Positions 10,731 to 24,040 of a stretch of DNA of 64,000 bases are shown here, one piece after another. Positions within the stretch are counted from its first letter, which is position 1, and every line of letters begins with the position of its first letter. The stretch is from Xylocopa sonorina (lineage: Eukaryota; Arthropoda; Insecta; Hymenoptera; Apidae), in NCBI RefSeq assembly GCF_050948175.1, contig NW_027490239.1, positions 1 to 64,000 of the forward strand, written 5' to 3'. The position numbers and the translations under genes were made by a program. The notes below the pieces were generated by a model, which was given only the letters and a program-made list of their open reading frames with translations, searched no databases and had not been told where the DNA came from.

Positions 10731-10732
10731 TA

Positions 10733-12540
10733 AAGCACAGAAGCAGATAAGCATAATGCGATGCATAGAGCTTTACAACCTTCTAACTTACTTTGAACTG
10801 TTTATATGAAATGCGGTTTATATGATATTGCGGTGCATGAAGCATGACAAATTAAATGCTTCGGCACCTGGACATCTAGAAACGCTATCACCGGGCAAGA
10901 AATTGTAGGGTTTACACTCAATTCATGTGCAGAAGCAGATAAACATAATGCGATGCCATGAATATTGCATCTTATCATGAAATATAGAAGTAAGATGCGC
11001 AGCCGCGTTTTGCGAAGCATTAGAACTCTATTGCTTCTAAACCTTCAGATATAGAAACGATATTCCGTAGCAAGGAAGTGATGCATTTACATTCATTTGA
11101 AGTGTAGAGGAGATATACATAACGCGATGCATTGAAATTACATCTTATCATGCGACACAGAACTGATATGCGATATCGCGTTTTATAAAGAGTTAGAAAT
11201 CTATTGCTTCGATGCGTAGCCATCTAGAAACGCTATTCCGTTGCAAGGAAGTGTGGCATTTACATGCTTTTGAAGTCTAGACAGGGTATACATAACACTT
11301 CGTAATGAATATTATATCTTACCATCAAACATAGAAAAGAGCTGCGATATCGCGCTTTAAGAAGCATTACAACACTATTGCTTCGATACGTAGACATCTG
11401 GAAACGCTATTTCCTAGCCAAGAAGAGTGACATTTACATTCCTTTGAAGTGTTAACGAGGTATTAATTACAATTCGCAATGAATGTTATATATTATCATG
11501 AAACATAGAAATGAGGTGCGACATCGCGTTTTAAGAAGCATTAGAACTCCATTGCTTCGATACATAGACATCTGGAAACGCCATTTCCTAGCAAGGAAGT
11601 GTGGCATTTACGTTCTTTTGAAGTGTAGACGAGGTATACCTAACACTTCGCAATGAATATTATATCTCATCATGAAACATAGAAATGGGATGCGATATCG
11701 CGTTTTAAGGAGCATTAGAATTCTATTTTTACGATACGTAGACATCTGCAAACAATACTTCCTAGCAAGGAAGTGCCGCATTTACATTCTTTTGAAGTGA
11801 ATACGAGGTATACATGACACCTCGCATTGAATATTTTATCTTATCATGAAACATAGAAGTGAGATGCCATATCGCGTTTTAAGAGGCATTAGAACACCAT
11901 TGCTACGATACGTAGACATCTGCAAGCGCTACTTAATCGCAAGGAAGTTTCGCATTTACATTCTCTTGAAGCGAATACGAGGTATACATGACACTTCGCA
12001 ATGAATATCATATCTTATCATGAAACATAGCAGTGAGATGCGATATCGCGATTTAAGCGATAACCCTATTCCTCCGATGCGTATCTGCAAATGTTATTTC
12101 CTAGCAAGGAAGTGTAGCATTTACCTTCTTTTGAAGTGAATACGAGGCATACATAACATTCCACAATGAATATTATATCTTATTACGAAACATAGCAATG
12201 AAATACGGCTTCTCGTTTTATGAAGCATTAGAATTCTATTGCTACGATACGTAGACATCTGCAAACAATATTTCCTAGCAAGGAAGTGTCGCATTTACCA
12301 TTCTTTTGAAATGAATACGAGGTATACATAAACTCCATAATGAATATTATATGTTATCACGAAACATAGAAATGAAATGCGACATCTCGTTTTAGGAAGC
12401 ATTAGAACTCTATCGCTACGATACCTAGACATCTGCAGACGCTATTTCCTAACAAGGAAGTGTCGCATTTACATTCGTTTGACGTGTAGACGAGGAATAC
12501 ATGACACTTCGCAATGAATATTATATCTTATCATGTAACA
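10733..12540 (+). repeat. 174 bp satellite, plus arm, degenerate edge
   Basis: About ten monomers form the spacer-facing edge of the main array. The first two or three (to about 11020) are strongly diverged and share the AGAAGCAGATAAxCATAATGCGATG variant with the inverted edge of the minus arm. A transitional monomer near 11050-11170 (ATTCCGTAGCAAGGAAGTG, GTAGAGGAGATATAC) matches the minus arm near 4640-4740. From about 11250 the CTTTTGAAGTG and GAATACGAGGTATAC type predominates, matching the minus arm at 2600-4600. Monomers are mostly unique, without long-range duplicates apart from the 12541 boundary. Confidence 0.92.
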
Positions 12541-13430
12541 TAGAAATGAGATGCGATATCGCGTTTTGAGAAGCGTTAGAACTCTATTGCTTCGATACGT
12601 AGACATCTGCAGACGCTATTTCCTAGAAAGGAAGTGTCGCATTTACATTTTTTTGAAGTGGATACTAGCTATACATAACACTCCACAATGAATATTATAT
12701 CTTACCATGAAACACAGAAATGAGTTGCGATATCGCGTTGTAAGGAGCATTAGAACTCTATTGCTACGATACGTAGACACCTGCAGACGCTATTTCCTGG
12801 CAAGGAAGTGTCTCATTTACATACTTTTGAAGTGTAGACGAGGAATACATAACACTTCGCAAATCATATTACATCTTACCATGAAACATAGAAATGAGAT
12901 GCGAATCGCGTTTTAAGAATCATAAGAACTCTATTGCTACGATACGTAGACATCTGCAAACGCTATTTCCTTGCAAGGAAGTGTCGCATTTACATTCATT
13001 TGAATCGTAGACGAGGAATGCATAACACTTCGCAATGAATATTATATCTTACCATGAAACATAGATATGAGATGCAATATCTCATTTTAAGAAGCACTTG
13101 AACTTTATTGCTTCGATACGTAGACATCTGCAAACGCTATTTCCTTGCAAGGAAGTGTCGCATTTACATTCATTTGAAGTGTAGACGAGGAATACATAAC
13201 ACTTCGCAAATCATATTACATCTTACCATGAAGCATAGAAATGAGATGCGATATCGCGATTTAAGAAGCATTAGAACTCTATTGCTACGATACCTAGACA
13301 TCTGCAGACGCTACTTCCTAGCAAGGAAGTGTCGCATTTACATTCATTTGAAGTGTAGACGAGGAATACATAACACTTCGCAAATCATATTATATCTTAC
13401 CATGAAACATAGAAATGAGATGCGATATCG
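12541..13430 (+). repeat. Satellite core, block a, copy 1
   Basis: About five monomers carry private markers: TTTTTTTGAAGTGGATACTAGCTATAC near 12648, CACAGAAATGAGTTG near 12713, and the 1 bp-short GCGAATCGCG at 12901. The block reappears 10614 bp (61 x 174) downstream at 23155. The sequence left of 12541 does not match the sequence left of 23155, so 12541 is a duplication boundary. Block a has the texture of the array edge rather than of the core. Confidence 0.85.
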
Positions 13431-15740
13431 CGTTTTAAGAAGCATTTGAACTCCATTGCTTCGATACGTAAACATCTGCAAACGCTATTTCCTAGCGAGG
13501 AAGTGTCGCATTCACATTCATTTGAAGTGTAGAAGAGGAATACGTGACACTTCGCAAATCATATTATATCCTACCATAAAACATAGAAATGAGATGCGAT
13601 ATCGTGTTTTAAGAATCATAAGAACTCTATTGCTACCATACGCAGACATCTGCAAACGCTATTTCCTAGCGAGGAAGTGTCGCATTTACATTCATTTGAA
13701 GTGTAGACGAGGAATACATAACACTTCGCAAATCATATTATATCTTACCATGAAACATAGAAATGAGATGCGATATCGCGTTTTAAGAATCATAAGAACT
13801 CTATTGCTACGATACGTAGACATCTGCAGTCGCTGTTTCCTTGCAAGGAAGTGTCGCATTTACGTACATTTGAATCGTAGACGAGGAATGCATAACACTT
13901 CGCAAATCATATTATATCTTATCATGAAACACAGATATGAGATGCAATATCTCGTTTTAAGAAGCATTTGAACTCCATTGCTTCGATACGTAAACATCTG
14001 CAAACGCTATTTCCTAGCGAGGAAGTGTCGCATTCACATTCATTTGAAGTGTAGAAGAGGAATACGTGACACTTCGCAAATCATATTATGTCTTACCATG
14101 AAGCATAGAAATGAGATGCGATATCGCGTTTTAAGAATCATAAGAACTCTATTGCTACGATACGTAGACATCTGCAAACGCTATTTCCTTGCAAGGAAGT
14201 GTCGCATTTACATTCATTGGAATCGTAGACGAGGAATGCATAACACTTCGCAATGAATATTATATCTTATCATGAAACATATATATGAGATGCAATATCT
14301 CGTTTTAAGAAGCATTTGAACTCTATTGCTTCGATACGTAGACATCTGCAAACGCTATTTCCTAGCGAGGAAGTGTCGCATTTACATTCATTTGAAGTGT
14401 AGACGAGGAATACATAACACTTCGCAAATCATATTATATCTTACCATGAAACATAGAAATGAGATGCGATATCGCTTTTTAAGGAGCATTAGAACTCTAT
14501 TGCTACGATAGGTAGATATCTGCAAGCGCTATTTCCTTGCAAGGAAGTGTCGCATTTACATTCATAGTGAATCGTAGACGAGGAATGCATAACACTTCGC
14601 AATGAATATTGTATCTTATCATGAAACATAGATATGAGATGCAATATCTCGTTTTAAGAAGCATTTGAGCACTATTGCTTCGATACGTAGACATCTGCAA
14701 ACGCTAATTCCTTGCAAGGAAGTGTCGCATTTACATTCACTTGAAGTGTAGACGAGGAATACATAACACTTCTCAAATCATATTATATCTTACCATGAAA
14801 CATAGAAATGAGATGCGATATCGCGTTTTAAGAAGCACTAGAAAGCTATTGCTACGATACGTAGACATCTGCAAACGCTATTTCCTAGCGAGGAAGTATC
14901 TCATTCACATTCATTTGAAGTGTAGACGAGGAATACATAACACTTCGCAAATCATGTTATATCTTACCATGAAACATAGAAATGAGATGCGATATCGCGT
15001 TTTAAGAATCATATGAAATCTATTGCTACGATACGTAGACATCTGCAATCGCTATTTCCTAGCGAGGCAGTGTCGCATTCACATTCATTTGAAGTGTAGA
15101 AGAGGAATACGTGACACTTCGCAAATCATATTATATCTTACCATGAAACATAGAAATGAGATGCGATATCGCGTTTTAAGAAGCATTAGAACTCTATTGC
15201 TACGATACCTAGATATCTACAGACGCTACTTCCTAGCAAGGAAGTGTCGCATTTACATTCATTTGAAGTGTAGACGAGGAATACATGACACTTCGCAAAT
15301 CATATTATATCATACCATGAAACATAGAAATGAGATGCGATATCGTGTTTTAAGAAGCATTAGAAAGCTATTGCTACGATACGTAGACATCTGCAAACGC
15401 TATTTCCCAGCGAGGAAGTATCGCTTTCACATTCATTTGAAGTGTAGACGGGGAATACATAACACTTCGCAAATCATGTTATATCTTAACATGAAACATA
15501 GAAATGAGTTGCGATATCGCGTTTTAAGAAGCATTTGAAAGCTATTGCTACGATACGTAGACATCTGCAAACGCTATTTCCTAGCGAGGAAGTATCGCAT
15601 TCACATTCATTTGAAGTGTAGACGAGGAATGCATAACACTTCACAAATCATGTTATATCTTACCATGGAACATAGAAATGAGATGCGATATCGCGTTTTA
15701 AGAATCATATGAACTCTATTGCTACTATACCTAGACATCT
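13431..15740 (+). repeat. Satellite core, block b, copy 1
   Basis: About 13 monomers are near-identical to the starts of the three large units at 30710, 35409 and 39585. A private 1 bp insertion (CATAGTGAA for CATTTGAA) at about 14565 tags this lineage and recurs at 31963, 36662 and 40840. The match to 30854 runs at offset 17398 up to about 15016, then at 17920 from 15023, so this copy lacks three monomers (522 bp) relative to the later units. Long open plus frames (171 codons at 13456-13971 and 15023-15538) follow the satellite period and are not genes. Confidence 0.85.
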
Positions 15741-18350
15741 GAAAACGCTATTTCCTTGCAAGGAATTGTCGCATTTACATTCATTTGAAGTGTAGACGAG
15801 GAATACATAACACTTCGCAAATCATATTATACCTTACCATGAAACATAGAAATGAGATGCGATATCGCGTTTTAAGTATCATATGAACTCTATTGCTACG
15901 ATACGTAGACATCTGCAATCGCTATTTCCTTGCAAGGAAGTGTCGCATTTACTTTCACTTGAATCGTAGACGAGGAATGCATAACACTTCGCAATGAATA
16001 TTACATCTTACCATGAAACATAGGAATGAGATGCGATATCTCGCTTTAAGATGCATTAGAAATCTATTGCTACGATACGTAGACATCTGTAAACGCTATT
16101 TCCTAGCGAGGAAGTGTCGCATTCACATTCATTTGAAGTGTAGAAGAGGAATACGTGACACTTCGCAAATCATATTATATCTTACCATGAAACATAGAAA
16201 TGAGATGCGATATCGCGTTATAAGAATCAGAAGAACTCTATTGCTACGATACGTAGACAACTGCAAACGCTATTTCCTTGCAAGGAAGTGTCGCATTTAC
16301 ATTCATTGGAATCGTAGACGTGGAATGCATAACACTTCGCAAATCATGTTATATCTTACCATGAAACATAGAAATGAGATGCGATATCGCGTTTTAAGAA
16401 TCATATGAACTCTATTGCTACGATAGGTAGACATCTGCAAACGCTATTTCCTAGCGAGGAAGTGTCGCATTCGCATTCATTTCAAGTGTAGAGGAGGAAT
16501 ACATGGCACTTCGCAAATCATATTATATCTTACCATGAAACATAGAAATGAGATGCGATATCGCGTTTTAAGAAGCATTAGAACTCTATTGCTACGAAAG
16601 GTAGACATCTGCAAACGCTATTTCCTTGCAAGGAAGTGTCGCATTTACATTAATTTGAATGGTAGACGAGGAGTGCATAACAATTCGCAATGAATATTAT
16701 ATCGTATCATGAAACATAGAAATGAGATGCGATATCGCGTTTTAAGAAGCATTAGAACTCTATTGCTATGATACCTAGACATCTGCAAACGCTATTTCCT
16801 TGCAAGGAAGTGTCGCATTTACATTCATTTGAATCGTAGACGAGGAATGCATAACACTTCGCAATGAATATTATATCTTATCATGAAAACTTGATATGAG
16901 ATGCAATATCTCGTTTTAAGAAGCATTTGAACTCTATTGCTTCGATACGTAGACATCTGCAAACGCTATTTCCTTGCAAGGAAGTGTCGCATTTACATTC
17001 ATTTGAAGTGCAGACGAGGAATACATGACACTTAGCAAATCATATTATATCTTACCATGAAACATAGAAATGAGTTGCGATATCGCGTTTTAAGAAGCAT
17101 TAGAATTCTATTGCTACGATAGGTAGACATCTGCAAACGCTATTTCCTTGCAAGGAAGTGTCGCACTTACATTCATTTGAAGTGTAGACGAGGAATACAT
17201 AACACTTCGCAAATCATATTATATCTTACCATGAAACATAGAAATGAGATGCGATATCGCGTTTTAAGAAGCATTAGAACTCTATTGCTACGAAAGGTAG
17301 ACATCTGTAAACGCTATTTCCTTGCAAGGAAGTGTCGCATTTACATTCATTTGAATCGTAGACGAGGAATGCATAACACTTCGCAATGAATATTGTATCT
17401 TATCACGAAACATAGATATGAGATACAATATCTCGTTTTAAGAAGCATTTGAGCTCTATTGCTTCGATACGTAGACATCTGCAAACGCTAATTCCTTGCA
17501 AGGAAGTGTCGCATTTACATTCATTTGAAGTGTAGACGAGGAATACATAACACTTCTCAAATCATATTTTATCTTACCACGAAACATAGAAATGAGATGC
17601 GATATCGAGTTTTAAGAAGCATTAGAAAGCTATTGCTACGATACGTAGACATCCGCAAACGCTATTTCCTAGCGAGGAAGTATCGCATTCACATTCATTT
17701 GAAGTGTAGACGAGGAATACATAACACTTCGCAAATCATGTTATATCTTACCATGAAACATAGAAATGAGATGCGATATCGCATTCTAAGAAGCATTAGA
17801 ACTCTATTGCTACGATACCTAGACATCTGCAGACGCTATTTCCTAGCAAGGAAGTGTCGCATTTACATTCATTTGAAGTGTAGAAGAGGAATACATGACA
17901 CTTTGCAAATCATATTATATCTTACCATGAAAGATAGAAATGAGATGCGATATCGCGTTTTAAGAAGCATCAGAAAGCTAATGCTACGATACGTAGACAT
18001 CTGCAAACGCTGTTTCCTAGCGAGGAAGTATCGCATTCACATTCATTTGAAGTGTAGACGAGGAAAACATAACACTTCGCAAATCATATTATATCTTACC
18101 ATGGAACATAGAAATGAGATGCAATTTCGCGCTTTAAGAATCATAAGAACACTATTGCTACGATACGTAGACATCTGCAAACGCTATTTCCTTGCAAGGA
18201 AGTGTCGCATTTACAATCATTTGAAGTGCGGACGAGGAATACATAACACTTCGCAAATCAAATTATATCTTACCATGAAACATAGAAATGAGATACGATA
18301 TCGCGTTTTAAGAAGCATTAGAACTCTATTGCTACGATAGGTAGACATCT
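15741..18350 (+). repeat. 15-monomer higher-order repeat H, copy 1
   Basis: A 2610 bp unit (15 x 174) is repeated directly at 18351. It starts with a monomer marked GGAATTGTCGC. It also contains a group with a GTTATAAGAATCAGAAG motif near 16219, a GAGGAGTGCATAACAATTC monomer near 16668, a CATGAAAACTTGATATG monomer near 16874, and a terminal TCAAATTATATC monomer near 18257. Copies 1 and 2 differ at only scattered positions, for example CGTTTTAAG versus CGTTTCAAG and GAAGCATT versus GAATCATA near 17262/19872, which looks like a local conversion tract. Confidence 0.88.
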
Positions 18351-20960
18351 GCAAACGCTATTTCCTTGCAAGGAATTGTCGCATTTACATTCATTTGAAG
18401 TGTAGACGAGGAATACACAACACTTCGCAAATCATATTATACCTTACCATGAAACATAGAAATGAGATGCGATATCGCGTTTTAAGAATCATATGAACTC
18501 TATTGCTACGATACGTAGACATCTGCAATCGCTATTTCCTTGCAAGGAAGTGTCGCATTTACTTTCACTTGAATCGTAGACGAGGAATGCATAACACTTC
18601 GCAATGAATATTACATCTTACCATGAAACATAGGAATGAGATGCGATTTCTCGCTTTAAGATGCATTAGAAATCTATTGCTACGATACGTAGACATCTGC
18701 AAACGCTATTTCCTAGCGAGGAAGTGTCGCATTCACATTCATTTGAAGTGTAGAAGAGGAATACGTGACACTTCGCAAATCATATTATATCTTACCATGA
18801 AACATAGAAATGAGATGCGATATCGCGTTATAAGAATCAGAAGAACTCTATTGCTACGATACGTAGACATCTGCAAACGCTATTTCCTTGCAAGGAAGTG
18901 TCGCATTTACATTCATTGGAATCGTAGACGTGGAATGCATAACACTTCGCAAATCATGTTATATCTTACCATGAAACATAGAAATGAGATGCGATATCGC
19001 GTTTTAAGAATCATATGAACTCTATTGCTACGATAGGTAGACATCTGCAAACGCTATTTCCTAGCGAGGAAGTGTCGCATTCGCATTCATTTCAAGTGTA
19101 GAGGAGGAATACATGGCACTTCGCAAATCATATTATATCTTACCATGAAACATAGAAATGAGATGCGATATCGCGTTTTAAGAAGCATTAGAACTCTATT
19201 GCTACGAAAGGTAGACATCTGCAAACGCTATTTCCTTGCAAGGAAGTGTCGCATTTACATTAATTTGAATGGTAGACGAGGAGTGCATAACAATTCGCAA
19301 TGAATATTATATCGTATCATGAAACATAGAAATGAGATGCGATATCGCGTTTTAAGAAGCATTAGAACTCTATTGCTATGATACCTAGACATCTGCAAAC
19401 GCTATTTCCTTGCAAGGAAGTGTCGCATTTACATTCATTTGAATCGTAGACGAGGAATGCATAACACTTCGCAATGAATATTATATCTTATCATGAAAAC
19501 TTGATATGAGATGCAATATCTCGTTTTAAGAAGCATTTGAACTCTATTGCTTCGATACGTAGACATCTGCAAACGCTATTTCCTTGCAAGGAAGTGTCGC
19601 ATTTACATTCATTTGAAGTGCAGACGAGGAATACATAACACTTAGCAAATCATATTATATCTTACCATGAAACATAGAAATGAGTTGCGATATCGCGTTT
19701 TAAGAAGCATTAGAATTCTATTGCTACGATAGGTAGACATCTGCAAACGCTATTTCCTTGCAAGGAAGTGTCGCACTTACATTCATTTGAAGTGTAGACG
19801 AGGAATACATAACACTTCGCAAATCATATTATATCTTACCATGAAACATAGAAATGAGATGCGATATCGCGTTTCAAGAATCATAAGAACTCTATTGCTA
19901 CGATACGTAGACATCTGCAAACGCTATTTCCTTGCAAGGAAGTGTCGCATTTACATTCATTTGAATCGTAGACGAGGAATGCATAACACTTCGCAATGAA
20001 TATTGTATCTTATCACGAAACATAGATATGAGATACAATATCTCGTTTTAAGAAGCATTTGAGCTCTATTGCTTCGATACGTAGACATCTGCAAACGCTA
20101 ATTCCTTGCAAGGAAGTGTCGCATTTACATTCATTTGAAGTGTAGACGAGGAATACATAACACTTCTCAAATCATATTTTATCTTACCACGAAACATAGA
20201 AATGAGATGCGATATCGAGTTTTAAGAAGCATTAGAAAGCTATTGCTACGATACGTAGACATCCGCAAACGCTATTTCCTAGCGAGGAAGTATCGCATTC
20301 ACATTCATTTGAAGTGTAGACGAGGAATACATAACACTTCGCAAATCATGTTATATCTTACCATGAAACATAGAAATGAGATGCGATATCGCATTCTAAG
20401 AAGCATTAGAACTCTATTGCTACGATACCTAGACATCTGCAGACGCTATTTCCTAGCAAGGAAGTGTCGCATTTACATTCATTTGAAGTGTAGAAGAGGA
20501 ATACATGACACTTTGCAAATCATATTATATCTTACCATGAAAGATAGAAATGAGATGCGATATCGCGTTTTAAGAAGCATCAGAAAGCTAATGCTACGAT
20601 ACGTAGACATCTGCAAACGCTGTTTCCTAGCGAGGAAGTATCGCATTCACATTCATTTGAAGTGTAGACGAGGAAAACATAACACTTCGCAAATCATATT
20701 ATATCTTACCATGGAACATAGAAATGAGATGCGATATCGCGCTTTAAGAATCATAAGAACACTATTGCTACGATACGTAGACATCTGCAAACGCTATTTC
20801 CTTGCAAGGAAGTGTCGCATTTACAATCATTTGAAGTGCGGACGAGAAATACATAACACTTCGCAAATCAAATTATATCTTACCATGAAACATAGAAATG
20901 AGATACGATATCGCGTTTTAAGAAGCATTAGAACTCTATTGCTACGATAGGTAGACATCT
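18351..20960 (+). repeat. 15-monomer higher-order repeat H, copy 2
   Basis: This is the tandem partner of 15741-18350 at exactly 2610 bp. The 271-codon open frame at 20135-20950 is the counterpart of the one at 17525-18340. The copy ends at about 20960, where block c begins with a TTAATTTGAATGG monomer instead of the GGAATTGTC monomer that opens H. Confidence 0.88.
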
Positions 20961-23154
20961 GCAAACGCTATTTCCTTGCAAGGAAGTGTCGCATTTACAT
21001 TAATTTGAATGGTAGACGAGGAGTGCGTAACAATTCGCAATGAATATTATATCTTATCATGAAACATAGAAATGAGATGCGATATCGCGTCTTAAGAAGC
21101 ATTAGAACTCTATCGCTACGATACCTAGACATCTGCAGACGCTATTTCCTAGCAAGGAAGTGTCGCATTTACATTCATTTAAAGTGTAGAGGAGGAATAC
21201 ATAACACTTCGCAAATCATATTACATCTTACCATGAAACATAGAAATGAGATGCGATATCGCGTTTTAAGAAGCACTAGAACTCTATTGCTACGATACCT
21301 AGACATCTGCAAACGCATTTTCCTTGCAAGGAAGTGTCGCATTTACATTCATTTGAATCGTAGACGAGGAATGCATAACACTTCGCAATGAATATTATAT
21401 CTTATCATGAAACATAGATATGAGATGCAATATCTCGTTCTAAGAAGCATTTGAACTCTATTGCTTCGATACGTAGATATCTGCAAACGCTATTTCCTTG
21501 CAAGGAAGTGTCGCATTTACATTCATTTGAAGTGTCGACGAGGAATACATAACACTTCGCAAATCATATTACATCTTACCATGATACATAGAAATGAGAT
21601 GCGATATCGCGTTTTATGAAGCATTAGAACTCTATTGCTACGAAACCTAGATATCTGCAGACGCTATTTCCTAGCAAGGAAGTGTCGCATTTACATTCAT
21701 TTGAAGTGTAGAAGAGGAATACATGACACTTCGCAAATCATATTATATCTTACCATGAAAGATAGAAATGAGATGGGATATCGCGATTTAAGAAGCATTA
21801 GAAAGCTAATGCTACGATACGTAGACATCTGCAAACGCTATTTCCTTGCAAGGAAGTGTCGCATTTACATTCATTTGAATCGTAGACGAGGAATGCATAA
21901 CACTTCGCAATGAATATTATATCTTATCATGAAACATAGATATGAGATGCAATATCTCGCTTTAAGAAGCAATTGAACTCTATTGCTACGATACCTAGAC
22001 ATCTGCAGATGCAATTTCCTAGCAAAGAAGTGTCGCATTTACATTCATTTGAAGTGTAGACGAGGAATACATGACACTTCGCAATGAATATTACATCGTA
22101 CCATGAAACATAGAAATGAGATGCGATATCTCGCTTTAAGATGCATTAGAAATCTATTGCTAGGATACGTAGACATCTGCAAACGCCATTTCCTAGCGAG
22201 GAAGTGTCGCATTCACATTCATTTGAAGTGTAGAAGAGGAATACATGACACTTCGCAAATCATATTATATCTTACCATGAAAGATAGAAATGAGATGCGA
22301 TATCGCGTTTTAAGAAGCATTAGAAAGCTAATGCTACGATACGTAGACATCTGCAAACGCTATTTCCTAGCGAGGAAATATCGCATTCACATTCATTTGA
22401 AGTGTAGACGAGGAATATATAACACTTAGCAAATCATACTATATCTTACCATGAAACATAGAAATGAGTTGCGATATCGCGTTTTAAGAAGCATTAGAAA
22501 TCTATTGCTACGATAGGTAGACATCTGCAAACGCTATTTCCTTGCAAGGAAGTGTCGCACTTACATTCATTTGAAGTGCAGACGAGGAATACATAACACT
22601 TCGCAAACCATATTATATCTTACCATGAAACATAGAAATGAGATGCGATATCGCGTTTTAAGAAGCATTAGAACTCTATTGCTACGAAAGGTAGACATCT
22701 GCAATCGCTATTTCCTTGCAAGGAAGTGTCGCATTTACATTAATTTGAATGGTAGACGAGGAGTGCGTAACAATTCGCAATGACTATTATATCTTATCAT
22801 GAAACATAGAAATGAGATGCGATATCGCGTCTTAAGAAGCATTAGAACTCTATCGCTACGATACCTAGATATCTGCAGACGCTATTTCCTAGCAAGGAAG
22901 TGTCGCATTTACATTCATTTGAAGTGTAGATGAGGAATACATGACACTTCGCAAATCATATTATATCTTACCATGAAAGATAGAAATGAGGTGCGATATC
23001 GCGTTTTAAGAGGCATTAGAAAGCTAATGCTACGATACGTAGACAACTGCAAACGCTATTTCCTAGCGAGGAACTATCGCATTCACATTCATTTGAAGTG
23101 TAGACGAGGAATACATAACACTTAGCAAATCATACTATATCTTACCATGAAACA
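20961..23154 (+). repeat. Satellite core, block c, copy 1
   Basis: About 12.6 monomers are marked by GAGTGCGTAACAATTCGC, CGTCTTAAGAAGC, CATTTAAAGTGTAGAGG, GATGGGATATCGCGATTT and GCAGATGCAATTTCC. The block recurs at 28616 (offset 7655), 44276 (offset 15660 from the second copy) and, in part, 53846. It mixes the two monomer types and ends at the start of the second copy of block a. Confidence 0.85.
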
Positions 23155-24040
23155 TAGAAATGAGATGCGATATCGCGTTTTGAGAAGCTTTGGAACTCTA
23201 TTGCTTCGATACGTAGACATCTGCAGACGCTATTTCCTAGAAAGGAAGTGTCGCATTTACATTTTTTTGAAGTGGATACTAGCTATACATAACACTCCAC
23301 AATGAATATTATATCTTACCATGAAACACAGAAATGAGTTGCGATATCGCGTTGTAAGGAGCATTAGAACTCTATTGCTACGATACGTAGACACCTGCAG
23401 ACGCTATTTCCTGGCAAGGAAGTGTCTCATTTACATACTTTTGAAGTGTAGACGAGGAATACATAACACTTCGCAAATCATATTACATCTTACCATGAAA
23501 CATAGAAATGAGATGCGAATCGCGTTTTAAGAATCATAAGAACTCTATTGCTACGATACGTAGACATCTGCAAACGCTATTTCCTTGCAAGGAAGTGTCG
23601 CATTTACATTCATTTGAATCGTAGACGAGGAATGCATAACACTTCGCAATGAATATTATATCTTACCATGAAACATAGATATGAGATGCAATATCTCATT
23701 TTAAGAAGCACTTGAACTTTATTGCTTCGATACGTAGACATCTGCAAACGCTATTTCCTTGCAAGGAAGTGTCGCATTTACATTCATTTGAAGTGTAGAC
23801 GAGGAATACATAACACTTCGCAAATCATATTACATCTTACCATGAAGCATAGAAATGAGATGCGATATCGCGATTTAAGAAGCATTAGAACTCTATTGCT
23901 ACGATACCTAGACATCTGCAGACGCTACTTCCTAGCAAGGAAGTGTCGCATTTACATTCATTTGAAGTGTAGACGAGGAATACATAACACCTCGCAAATC
24001 ATATTATATCTTACCATGAAACATAGAAATGAGATGCGAT
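23155..24040 (+). repeat. Satellite core, block a, copy 2
   Basis: Duplicate of 12541-13425 at 10614 bp, including the TACTAGCTATAC monomer and the 1 bp deletion GCGAATCGCG at 23515. At about 24040 it switches to sequence matching about 14790-15016 rather than 13430, so roughly eight monomers of block b are missing at the join. Confidence 0.85.
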
